Below are positions 45,401 through 54,735 of a stretch of DNA of 64,000 nucleotides, in pieces. The stretch spans positions 52,040 through 116,039 of the forward strand of contig QUFP01000010.1 in the NCBI GenBank assembly GCA_003478935.1, given 5' to 3'. The notes beneath the pieces are model-generated. The model saw only the letters and a list, made by a program, of their open reading frames with translations. It did not search any database and was not told the origin of the DNA. How positions within the stretch are numbered: position 1 is the stretch's first letter; every line of letters starts with the position of its first letter. Both the position numbers and the translations under genes were made by a program. This stretch comes from Firmicutes bacterium AF25-13AC. GTDB taxonomy: Bacteria; Bacillota; Clostridia; Lachnospirales; Lachnospiraceae.

Positions 45401-48354
45401 GTAATAACTGCCATCTGAGCGTTTTGTTGTCTGAATTACCCATACAGTTGGCTTTACATCTGGATCTGTATCTGCTTTAATTTCTTCTACACTAGTATAC
45501 TGTTTAGGATAATAAGTAATGGTGTATTCAGCGCCAGACAAGTCAGCTGTAGTCGTTCCATCGCTATTGATTTTATTTATCTGAATGCCCAACGGGTCGT
45601 TTAATGGAACATCTGTTGTCTCACACATGACAGGAGCATCGGATGTTGTTCCTGCTGTTACAGTTACCGTGTAAACAGTACTGTTTGTCTGATAGCCTGA
45701 TCCCGGAGTCGCATCTTCTTCTCTCACGTAATAAGTTCCTGCTTTCAGTTTTAATGGTTCAGAATAACCATTAGCGTCCAAATTGAGGACAGCAATGTTA
45801 TTGACGCATCCTTCATCTGTGAAAACACCATAATTGATGTCATCAAAACTATAGCCACTATTTCCGTTTGTTATTTCCGGGTTTGCGGAAGATTTATGGA
45901 TTCTCAAATAACCTTCCTGTTGTTTCTCATATCGAACATTCAATGTTGCAAATGCACACTGATAGTTATTCGGATTGTTTACGCCTCGAACTCCAAGCAT
46001 TGAAGTTACTACTTTGAAAGTTGCGTATGTGTATCCGTCACCACCATCGTGAACATCCGTACACTGAAGGGCAATATTAGGAAGATAGTTTCCGAATCCA
46101 ATATCATGCGCAAAGGTTTCCTGATCTCTGGTACGCTCTGTAAATGAATTAACTGAATTTACAACTTCGGCAGGTGTATTTGCTTCCAAATGCCATGCGT
46201 GCATACAAGCAAGAAGTACCTGCGTGCCTTCCAAGTTCAATGTTTTTCCAGATGCACTTGTTGAAGTTCCGAGTGCTTCTGAAAGGTATCCAAATATTTT
46301 CTGCCCGCCAAGATTAACGGATGTACCATGCTGGCTGCACGACGCTGGATATTTTCAGTTGTCATCTGTACAAGATATCCTGGACTTGCAGAATTTGCAT
46401 CACTCAGGCTATATTTGAACCATGAATTTAACGTATTCAATGCCGCCTCATCATATGGACTATACAGACAAAACTCCTGTGCATCATGCGTTGGTACGGT
46501 TGTTGCTCCAACATGAATGGTTCCACTGCCATCCGCTGCATTGTTGACACCTGTGATTGTCAATTTGGTATTTGCATATACAAACTTATCTCCAACTGCC
46601 AAATCAGATGGTACACTACTTCTTGCCATTTCGAGATAACTTCCCTGCATCTGTGCTGTCAATGCAATTCCATTATCTAATGACTCGGATTGATACAGGC
46701 TTTCAGTTGTCACCTGTGCAGCCATAGAATACTTTGAAATCGCGTTATAACCGATCAAAACATCCAGACTTCCCACTGCACAATTATCTCCCATTACAAA
46801 CTGGAGTGTCTTTCCATTGTTAATTACGGAAACTCCTTCTGGAAGACTTTCACCTCTGTTAATGGATGCAGATACAAGATAATTATCAAGTGTATCATCA
46901 TAATCATCATTAAAAATCTTTACAGTTGCTGTGCCTGATGCAAGATTCAATACTGCTGGAAGAAAACGCTCTGTCATATCAGGATATAGAACATCGGCAC
47001 TTATCTTCACCTCACCTGATGCTGTGAAGCCATATAATACCTGAATACGAAGTCCAAATGAAACTCCGTACAGAGTACCTGCATCTGATACATACTGCTC
47101 TGTATAGCAATACTGATAACGACTGCTCGGAATACGATAAACACCATTTCCAAGATACTGAATATCTACAAAGGCTTCTGCCACTACGCTATCATTATAA
47201 AAGTTAGTTGCCGGCTGATAATCAGCAGACTCTATTCCATTCAGCGTTGGAACGGTAGATACAACATAATAATTTCCGTCAGAACCATAATAAACCGGAA
47301 CTGTCTCTTTAAACATTCCCGGATTCAGACTTAAAATATAATCATTGGAATACCAATCTGCATTAGAATCCAATAAGCTGTCAATGGTCGTTACTCCTGT
47401 CTGAACTTGTGCTGCATCAACATAGGTATTGTAAAACTGCATGGTCTGTTCTGTACGCTGTAAAGACACACCTGTTAAGCTTTCTGCAAACGCGTCATAG
47501 CTTTCATAATCCCATGTACGGTCAGCGGTAAATTCTTCATCGTCAATTACACCCACGAAATCTTTTTCATCCATCTCTGCCATCATTTCCCTGATGGAAA
47601 GATATCTTCTGTACTGCTCAAATGTCATGGACTCTACAAAGTCAGTCAATTCTTCCTCAGACAGCTTGTGGATATACTTTGCAACATCCAAATCACTAGC
47701 TGCATCATAGTCAAATCCGAAGCTTTCTAAAAGCTGATCCTCCTGTGCTCCGTACTGAGCCATCCATACAAGCTGATAGTCATACTCTCCAAGACCACCA
47801 ATGAATGCATAGAATGCATCACTCTCATCTCCACCAATTGCCTCAATGTAGGAAAGTATATCTTCCCTTGTTGCATTAGACAGGTCGATTGTTGGCTCTT
47901 CACTTGAAGTCTCTTCAACCGTTTCTGTTTCAGTCACTTCTTCTGTTTCACTTTCAGATTCAGCTGTTGTCTTGTTTTCCAGTGTTTCATCCGGTCCACG
48001 TGTTTCATTGGCAGAAGTTTCTTCTGCGCTCTCTCCAGAGGTCTGGACTTCTTCTGTACAAACTGCTTCTTCTGTCGTTTCAGGCACCGGCTGCATTTCC
48101 GATGCTGACGTCTGTGCTTCGTTTTCTGCCGTCTCTGATGCGGTCTGTTCCTGCGTCTTGCTTACTGACGTTTCTGATACAGTCTGCACCTGTGTCTCTG
48201 CAGTTGTTTCCTCAAGCGTGCTTTCGACTGCCGCGGACGATGTCTCAGGCTCTGATGCCATGGTGTTTACCGGTGTCAGAGTTGTCGATACGCTCATAAG
48301 TACTGCCATCAGTGTAGAAGTCAGTCTCTTTCCTTTTTTATTTTTTAAATTCAT
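39446..48354 (-). CDS. Giant SpaA/VaFE-repeat surface adhesin, sortase-anchored (frameshifted in this sequence)
   Basis: Secreted cell-wall protein of about 2,969 residues after repair. The start at 48354 (MNLKNKKGKRLTSTLMAVL) has AGAAAGG seven bases upstream. Order: signal peptide; a Glu/Thr/Ser-rich low-complexity region; a unique region (about 190-720); four SpaA/Cna-B-like domains (LRIHKSS, QINKINSDG, DLELNKKAAMGG, LSFVKKNSDTGEA); 13 tandem VaFE domains of about 120 residues, each with a Thr near D-T-V-x-Y and a Gln in D-E-x-Q-T-V, the pair that forms ester cross-links in this family; then PPVVTGDDSSP, a hydrophobic stretch and RRKRKHA. The frame breaks at about 46345; one A (GCAGCC to GCAAGCC) joins the halves. 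The class B sortase gene is next. Confidence 0.92.
39585..44290 (-). repeat. Thirteen VaFE (T-Q ester bond) domain repeats within the adhesin
   Basis: About 4.7 kb of coding repeat with a period near 362 bp. The domains fall into classes: domains 5-8 resemble 9-12 position by position (5 and 9 share the VALK/VALT start and AGTTTVVFE; 6 and 10 share SVDVIFTFD and VAPKTVVAFETL; 7 and 11 share DTxDH and GLEV; 8 and 12 share ETGEP-like and TFVAE). This suggests a four-domain block duplication of about 1.45 kb. Domains 2 and 4 share GVSLAGKT. Domain 13 is the most divergent. Confidence 0.88.
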
Positions 48355-48484
48355 CGTCATGCCTTTCTTGTGGGAAATCCTGTCATAAAATCTGACAGGA
48401 TCTTTTTGTTGCTTATTGCATGCCTTTAAAACTGGCGGTCCTCTTAGACGATCCATAACTGTTTTCCTTTCTGTTTCTTTCACT

Positions 48485-48518
48485 AAAAAAGGTCATGGCA
48501 TTTCTGCCACAACCTTTT
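48485..48518 (-). terminator. Terminator between the secreted repeat protein and the adhesin
   Basis: On the minus strand AAAAGGTTGTGGCA pairs with TGCCATGACCTTTT around a GAAA-like loop and runs into six Ts. It follows the secreted repeat-protein gene (stop at 48661) and precedes the adhesin start by about 130 bases, so the adhesin probably has its own promoter or depends on read-through. Confidence 0.7.
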
Positions 48519-48660
48519 CACAGTATTCTGTGTTTTCTCGCGTGTCCAAACTGAACACAATGTAAAAAAGAGCATGAAAAAAGCACCAACTATAAATCCT
48601 GTTATTTTCAGAAGTTATGCAGATGCTTTTTCTTATGTATTGTTACTTATTTATTGATAT

Positions 48661-50084
48661 TTACTTTTCTTTTGCTGCTCCACAGCCAGAACATGTATAA
48701 CCAGTAATTACTGTCTCATCCCATGCTGCCTGATCCACTGCCTGTTCGTTGTGACCTGTTGCATCATGATGGACAACTGTTGTCTCTGCCTCGTGGTGAA
48801 CAGTTTGATATACTGCATCGTGATGAATTGTCTGGTAAACAGCATCATGATGAGTTGTTCCAACCTGTATCCACTCTGCGTGCCAGCTTGACCAACATCC
48901 TGCCCCCATATGAACATCAATATCATCACTTGGATCTAAAAACTTATGACCACACTCATTGCAAATATCAACCCAATCATAAACCGGTTCATCATACGCG
49001 TCTGAAATCATCACATTTTCATCATATGCGTCCTGAACTAATACCTGCTCATCCCATGCTGCCTTCGTGATCACTGTTTCATCCCATGCTGCAGAGTCCT
49101 GCACCCATACTGTCTTGTAAGTTGCATCACGATGAACAACAGATGTCACAGGAACCCATGCATGTGTATGTGCTGTTGTCGTTGGTGCCTTTGTTTCTGG
49201 AGCTTTTGTACTCGGTGCAGCCGTCGATGGTGTTGTAGTCGGTGCAGTCGTTGAAGGAGTAGGCTTGCTCTGATTTGGTTTTGTCTCCGGGGCTTTGGTA
49301 GATGTTGGCTTTGTCTCTGGTGCTTTAGTGGAAGGTTCTTTGCTTTCTGGAGCTTTGCAACTTCTTGTAAGGATTCTGTTGGGTCAGTTTCCTTTTCGTC
49401 CTCTACCTTTCCCTCAAGTGATTCTGCGGCACTTTCTGTTTCTCTGACTGCATCCTCTGTGTCCGAATCGGACACGGCTTCATCAATCTGTTTTGCTCCC
49501 AGATAAAATACCAACCAGTGATTTGTCTCGGACTGGTAACTGACTAACGGCAGACGATTATACTCATCCTCTGTACACATTACATCCAGAGTACTTTCCT
49601 GAAGCTGCCCATCCACTGTCTGATACAGTGTAATATCCGCATCCTCTGGAATCTGGAGATTAAAGTCATATGACTCATCAGTTGTCTGCTGATAAGAAGT
49701 AATATCATACAAGGCAATGGTATCATAGTTCTGATAGTCCGCTGTTTGTTCCAGAAGCTGGGCAATGATGGGTTCATCCACGCTGATCCCGGTTACACTA
49801 TACTCTTCTGAATCCAGGCTGTCCTGAAGTGAAAACAGCACAACTTCAGGCTCAGACTCTACTTCAACTGTTTCTTCTGTTGACTGCTCTGATTCTGATG
49901 ATAGTTTCATCTCTTCTGCATCAAAGTTTGGCATACTAAGAGCCTCTAGTTCAACTATAATATATTGGTCTATAGCTTTGCTTTTTTCTTCTTCCGCTGG
50001 AATCGTCCATACAGCAGATGCCGTTAGCGATGCAGCTAACATTACTAACAGCCATTCTGCTTTTTTATTGCTCCATTTCTTCAT
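48661..50084 (-). CDS. Secreted protein with Thr/Pro-rich stalk and C-terminal His/Asp/Cys repeat domain (frameshifted)
   Basis: About 474 residues after repair. The start at 50084 (MKKWSNKKAEWLLVMLAASL) overlaps the end of the Fic gene. Order: signal peptide; an acidic Glu/Ser region; a folded region (about 80-220, SVTGISVDEPIIAQLL to NHWLVFYLGAKQID); a stalk of KAPETKP-type repeats; then a C-terminal domain with AAWDETV, DAYDENV and HHDAVYQT repeats and possible zinc ligands (CNECGHKF, VHMGAGC, CSGCGAAK). I know this layout from Firmicutes surface proteins but not a function. There is no sorting signal. The frame breaks at about 49355; one A (CAAAGC to CAAAAGC) joins V-A-K to A-P-E-S-K. Confidence 0.8.
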
Positions 50085-51033
50085 CCTGTTCCCTCTCTTC
50101 CTGTATTTTTGCTTTTCTTTTTGTACGGGTTTTAGGAGCAAAATTCTTTGTTTTATAACTGCTGTAGCCATCATAGCTATAGCTTTGGTCAACACCATTC
50201 ATAAATATTTTTTTATTATTAATCTTATCTGTCAATGCTGCTTTTAGGAGCATTTTGATTTCTACATCTTTGATCGGGCTTACCTTCATCGCTGTCAAAT
50301 ACTCATCTTTATCGACTAAACTCCAGTCAATAACTTTTCCAAGCTCTTTTTTTAATATTTGATCCAGCCAGATACGAATGCTGCGTCCATTTCCTTTCTG
50401 AAAAGGATGCGCGATATTCATCTCCACATATTTTTCTACAATCTCATCAAATGTAGACTGTGGCATCTTCTCGATGCTTTCAAGTGCCGCATCCAGATAC
50501 ATAGCAGGTACAAATCGTAAATTTCCTTTCGCAAAATTCACTGTTCGTGTCTGACCGGCAAACTCATAAATATCACTAAAAAGATGTTTATGAATGGTCT
50601 GCAGTGCGCCGTAGCTGCCAGGCTCTAGTGTATCCAATAGTTTGTTTTTGAACAGCTCTGCCGCCTTTTTCTTACTGAACCTCTCTTCCTCTTTTGCCAG
50701 CTCAGTGAAATATGTGATTTCCAACTCGTTCTGCCGTTCATTTATTTCTTCATTATAATCCCCACTGTCTGATTCATCAAGCGACACAATGCCAAGCTGA
50801 TATCCAAGTGGTGCCAATAGTTTATTCATGGAGCGAATCGTCGGCATCAATTTCCCATTTTCACAGCGGTTAATTGCGATTCTTGACAATCCAGTAATGC
50901 GCTCTAATTCTGATTGAGTCATTTTTTGACTTTTTCTCAAGTAGCTGTAATATGCCAGTAATCGCTTTGCCTGTGCTTCTGACTGCTGCTCTATTCCTGA
51001 CTGCTGTTCTATTTGAATATTGTTCTCATTCAT
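50065..51033 (-). CDS. HTH-Fic protein (XRE-type helix-turn-helix plus Fic AMP-transferase domain)
   Basis: A 322-residue protein with an N-terminal XRE-type HTH (about 20-80; KMTQSELERITGLSRIAINR, CENGKLMPTIRSMNKLL) and a Fic domain (about 110-270). The active-site motif is complete: IAHPFQKGNGRSIRIWLDQI fits HPFxxGNGRxxR. The upstream flap region (IYEFAGQTRTVNFAKGN) is also present. Fic enzymes usually transfer AMP to a protein hydroxyl. I see no clear S/T-x3-E-G/N inhibitory helix. The C-terminus is basic (KTRTKRKAKIQEER). The stop overlaps the secreted repeat-protein start by 20 bases, so the two are coupled. Confidence 0.9.
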   Translation of the reverse strand: MNENNIQIEQQSGIEQQSEAQAKRLLAYYSYLRKSQKMTQSELERITGLSRIAINRCENGKLMPTIRSMNKLLAPLGYQLGIVSLDESDSGDYNEEINERQNELEITYFTELAKEEERFSKKKAAELFKNKLLDTLEPGSYGALQTIHKHLFSDIYEFAGQTRTVNFAKGNLRFVPAMYLDAALESIEKMPQSTFDEIVEKYVEMNIAHPFQKGNGRSIRIWLDQILKKELGKVIDWSLVDKDEYLTAMKVSPIKDVEIKMLLKAALTDKINNKKIFMNGVDQSYSYDGYSSYKTKNFAPKTRTKRKAKIQEEREQDEEMEQ

Positions 51034-51053
51034 CGTTAATTCCTCCTGGCTTT

Positions 51054-51082
51054 ATTGTATATTATAATATACAGCGTGTCAA
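51054..51082 (-). promoter_or_regulatory. Fic promoter with an internal 18-bp palindromic operator
   Basis: On the minus strand a consensus TTGACA (51077-51082) and TACAAT (51054-51059) are 17 bases apart, about 21 bases before the Fic ATG. An 18-bp perfect palindrome, TGTATATTATAATATACA (51056-51073), fills the spacer and overlaps the -10 box. Its position fits repression, most simply autoregulation by the HTH domain of the Fic protein. Confidence 0.7.
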
Positions 51083-51090
51083 GGCATTTT

Positions 51091-51969
51091 TTAAATTCTT
51101 ACACATTTTTTTCTATAGCTCATAGGCGAAAGCTTCATCTGTTTTTTAAAAACATTACTAAAATAAAATACTTCATCGAAGCCTAGTCTTTCGCTAATCT
51201 GTGTGATAGTTAAGTCTGTCTGCTGCAGCAGTCTCGCTGCTCGTTCCATGCGCATTTGACAATGATATTTCTGAAGCGTCATTCCTGTTTCTTTCTTAAA
51301 TACATCATTCAAATGCTTATATGACAATCCCATATATGTCTCAATGTCAACTGAAGAAAATTTCTCTTCACAATGTTTTTGCAGATACGCAATCATCTGA
51401 TCTGTTCTTTGTCTGCTTAGTGCTACTTTTCTGTCTGATTCACTATCATGGTACAGATTCAATAAAAGGCTGCAAAGCATTGTGTTTTGCAATAGTCTTT
51501 CCAGTGGATTTCGCTTTTCAAATAAATCACAAATTTCCTGCATCTGAGCTATATTTGAATAAGATTCCAGTTTCATCTTCTTTGGCAATTGATAAAAAAA
51601 GCTATGATTTTCCTTGTTTAAACTGCGGGCATATGTAAAACTTTCAAAAGGATCAAATCTTGTCTGTGCCGTAATTTCCGGAAGATAAAAGTGAAAATAG
51701 TACCAGCTTGTCATAGGTGGATTTCTCTTCGTTCCATAATGATGACAACCATGTTTAAGAAATAATAATTCTCCTGGCAAAATACAATATTCCTGATCAT
51801 CCTCAACAACCTGCACTGATCCACTCACAACGTAAATAAGCACATCAAAATCTAATACACGATTAGGATGCACAAAACCATCTTCACTTTTAAAAAAAGC
51901 ACATTCCCTAAGCAATGGCATTTCATCTGCTGCCAAAAGCAGCTGTTTTTTTTGTAACTCGCTTTCCAT
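51091..51969 (-). CDS. AraC family transcriptional regulator
   Basis: A 292-residue regulator with an N-terminal cupin-like sensing domain (about 20-150; LDFDVLIYVVSGSVQVVEDD, GELLFLKHGCHHYG) and a C-terminal double HTH (about 195-290; FSSVDIETYMGLSYKHLNDVFK, LTITQISERLGFDEVFYFSN, FKKQMKLSPMSYRKK). Order and length are normal. It is divergent from the GH127 gene with 212 bases between them, the usual layout of a local sugar-responsive regulator. The inducer is unknown, probably an oligosaccharide or monosaccharide released by the neighbouring enzymes. Confidence 0.9.
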   Translation of the reverse strand: MESELQKKQLLLAADEMPLLRECAFFKSEDGFVHPNRVLDFDVLIYVVSGSVQVVEDDQEYCILPGELLFLKHGCHHYGTKRNPPMTSWYYFHFYLPEITAQTRFDPFESFTYARSLNKENHSFFYQLPKKMKLESYSNIAQMQEICDLFEKRNPLERLLQNTMLCSLLLNLYHDSESDRKVALSRQRTDQMIAYLQKHCEEKFSSVDIETYMGLSYKHLNDVFKKETGMTLQKYHCQMRMERAARLLQQTDLTITQISERLGFDEVFYFSNVFKKQMKLSPMSYRKKCVRI

Positions 51970-52181
51970 ATATTATTCCTTTCATACTATGATGTTTGAT
52001 ACCGGATTGCTACGTGCTTTGCGCTCCCGCAATCTTCAAATATATTCGCGAAACACAATTTTATATGCGATTATTTTATAAAAAATACCGAATAAATTTC
52101 ATTTTATTTATTTCATTTCCGATTATACTATAAGTAAATAAAAACGTAAAGGCATTTGCCAGAAAGGATATTATAATTATA

Positions 52182-54082
52182 ATGAAACAATTATCAGGAC
52201 TTGATGTCACACTACAGGATCAATTATTACTTAACAAAGAGCAGCAAAATATGGACTATCTGATGGAGCTAGAAAGCGATGCTCTGCTGCAAAATTTTAC
52301 GCAAGAGGCTGGCCGTTATCAAAATTTTGGAAACAAAAAACTCAAGCATGGCGGCTGGGAAGATCCCTCCTGTCAGCTGCGTGGTCACTTTCTTGGTCAC
52401 TGGCTGAGCGCGGCTGCCATTCACTATGATGAAACTGGCAATCAGGCTCTGCTTGGCAAAGCAAATGAAATTGTTCATGAGCTTCGTCTTTGTCAGCTTG
52501 ACAATGGCGGCGAATGGGCTGCTTCTATTCCAGAAAAATATTTTCACTGGATTGCCATCAAAAAGCAGGTTTGGGCCCCTCACTATAACGTACACAAAAC
52601 CTTTATGGGACTTATTGACATGTATCTATATGCAAAAAATGAGGAAGCCCTCACCATTGCAATTGATTTCTCCAAATGGTTCCTTCGCTACACAGACAAT
52701 CGTACAAGAGAACAGCTCGATGACATTCTTGATTTTGAAACTGGTGGAATGCTTGAAATATGGGCTCAGCTATATGATATTACAAAAGACAGCATGTATC
52801 TAACCTTAATTGAGCGTTATGACCGTCATCGCCTATTTGATCCTCTTTTAGCTGGAGAAGACGTACTAACAAATATGCATGCCAATACAACTATTCCAGA
52901 AATCATCGGCTGTGCCGCTGTTTATGAAGCAACCAAAATTACACGTTATCGTGATATTGTGCTTGCTTACTGGAAATGTGCTGTTACAGATCGTGGTTAT
53001 TTCGTTACCGGCGGTCAGACAAATGGTGAGATTTGGACACCAAAGCATCGCCAGGCATCACGCCTTGGAGAACGAAATCAAGAGCACTGCAGTGTATACA
53101 ATATGATTCGTCTTGCAAACATTCTTTTTACCTGGACTGGCGATGTTTCCTATCTGAATTATATTGAAAAAAATCTGTACAATGGCATTCTTGCGCAAGC
53201 CTATTGGAAGGAGGATCTTCCAAATGGTCAGATATCTTCTTATCCATCAGAAGGTCTTCTTACATATTTTCTTCCAATGCGCGCTGGATCACGCAAGGGA
53301 TGGGCTTCCAAAACACAAGACTTCTTCTGCTGTCATGGCTCTGTCGTACAGGCAAATGCTGCCCATAACCAATATCTGTACTATCAGGATGGTGCAAATT
53401 TATATGCTGCTCAATATTTCGACTCCACTGCACGCTTTTCAATTGGCAGCACAAATGTTACTTTAATCCAAAAGCAAGATAGCTTAAGCGGAAGCTCCAC
53501 ATTTCAAGTACAAGCTCTGCTGAACAAGCAATTCATGAAAACACACAGCGTTATCCAATTCAGCCAGACTGTATGGCAATTTGCATGCGCATTGAAATGG
53601 ATTCCCCTTGCGCTGATTTTTCATTAAAACTTCGCATTCCAGATTGGGCATGTGCACGCACCGATTCCTACGCCGGAAATCCAGCCGTATTTCAGGATGT
53701 CTGCTTTGAACTTAACGGCAAACAACTGCCTGTTGATGCAAAAAACGGATTTCTTACCATTCAACGCAACTGGCAAAATGGTGATGAACTTCGCCTTATT
53801 CTTCCTCTTTGCATCACTGCAGTCGCTGCAGACGATGATCCAGATCTTGTTGCATTTCGTTTTGGACCAATCGCACTTGCCGGCCTTTGCAGTGAAGAGC
53901 GCTCGCTTCACACACACGGTCATGAGCTTCAAACACTTTTGCTTCATGATAATGAACGTGAATGGGGAAACTGGAAGCGCACATTCCGCACACGCTATCA
54001 GGAAACAGGTATTCGTTTCATCCCTATCTACGACATTGGATATGAACCTTATCAAGTCTATTTTCCGGTGATTCGCGATTAA
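52182..54082 (+). CDS. GH127/DUF1680-family beta-L-arabinofuranosidase-like protein (frameshifted)
   Basis: About 633 residues after repair. Family GH127 enzymes are cysteine glycosidases, characteristically active on beta-L-arabinofuranosides. The (alpha/alpha)6 barrel is visible: GHFLGHWLSAAAIHYDETGN, PHYNVHKTFMGLIDMYLYA, VTDRGYFVTGGQTNGEIW, and the Glu/Cys active-site segments LGERNQEHCSVYNMIRL and KTQDFFCCHGS. The C-terminal beta domain has FSLKLRIPDWA. The frame breaks at about 53551; one T (AGCGTTATCC to AGCGTTTATCC) gives S-V-Y-P-I-Q-P-D and joins the halves. No signal peptide, so it acts in the cytoplasm on imported substrate. Confidence 0.88.
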
Positions 54083-54087
54083 TAAAC

Positions 54088-54125
54088 AAAAAACCTGCTA
54101 GCCAAAAACTAGCAGGCTTTTTTTT
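54088..54125. terminator. Bidirectional terminator after GH127
   Basis: CCTGCTAG (54094-54101) and CTAGCAGG (54109-54116) with a seven-base loop, A-rich before and eight Ts after. It ends GH127 and the convergent YdcF-like gene. Confidence 0.85.
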
Positions 54126-54711
54126 ATACGAGAAGTGAAAACTGATATAAAATTCTGGAAAGTTCTGCGTTTACTGCATCAATTCCATCTTTCGTTGTAT
54201 ACCAGTTTTCTTTTGTAATATTTCCAATCACTGACGGGCTGACAAATATTTTCGCTTCTGGAAAAGATTTTTGATAATACATAAGACTTCTTCTTGCATG
54301 TACATTGCGGCAGCACAAAATAGCCTTTTGTATCACTAGTTTATTTTGATCTGTGACAATTCTTGAATTTTTAGCATTCTCCCATGTGAAGGTTGCCTGA
54401 TCCTCTTTTAAAATTGCTGATTCATCCACGCCATTTTGAACAAGAACATCTTTTAAAAATTCCCACTCTGTCTTGTACTCCTTATTATAGCGATCTGCTT
54501 TTTCACAAACACCTGCAAAATGTCCGACTAATGTACTATATTTTCCGCTTGGCAAAATATACGGTGCATAGCCTTGTCTGTATAATGCTGCCGCACGCTC
54601 AGCATTTTGCGGATATGCATTTCCTGGAATCAATATTATATCAGCCTTTTGCAGCATATCTTCTGCAAAAATGTATTTTGTAACTTCTTCTCTAAATGAT
54701 AAAAAATCCAT
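54124..54711 (-). CDS. YdcF/DUF218 family protein
   Basis: A 195-residue protein of the ElyC/SanA/YdcF superfamily. The pattern ADIILIPGNAYPQNAERAAALYRQGYAPYILPSG is typical: a strand, a Gly-Asn turn and a helix that repeats the Arg-Ala-x-x-Leu-Tyr motif. Later it has DQATFTWENAKNSRIVTD and an ILCCRNVHARRSLMYYQK segment, where the family has a conserved Arg. Members are linked to envelope or nucleotide functions but the reaction is not settled. It lacks a membrane anchor. It is 24 bases after the NhaC-like gene on the same strand. Confidence 0.8.
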   Translation of the reverse strand: MDFLSFREEVTKYIFAEDMLQKADIILIPGNAYPQNAERAAALYRQGYAPYILPSGKYSTLVGHFAGVCEKADRYNKEYKTEWEFLKDVLVQNGVDESAILKEDQATFTWENAKNSRIVTDQNKLVIQKAILCCRNVHARRSLMYYQKSFPEAKIFVSPSVIGNITKENWYTTKDGIDAVNAELSRILYQFSLLV

Positions 54712-54735
54712 TATGCTTCCTCTTTCTTAATTACC

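Noticed and set aside
39446..46240. A separate second surface protein starting at MNLEGTQVLLACMHAW
   Set aside because: There is no signal peptide or ribosome site there; the upstream frame connects with one base, so it is the C-terminal part of one protein.
46328..46680. Plus-strand ORFs opposite the adhesin
   Set aside because: Low-complexity shadows with no codon-use or motif support.
47889..48388. Plus-strand ORFs rich in Ser, Leu and Val opposite the adhesin N-terminus
   Set aside because: They are antisense shadows of the Glu/Thr/Ser-rich coding region and lack ribosome sites.
48661..49149. An independent gene encoding a 162-residue metal-binding protein
   Set aside because: The sequence before the first Met continues in frame as a Thr/Pro-rich stalk that joins the secreted protein after a one-base repair.
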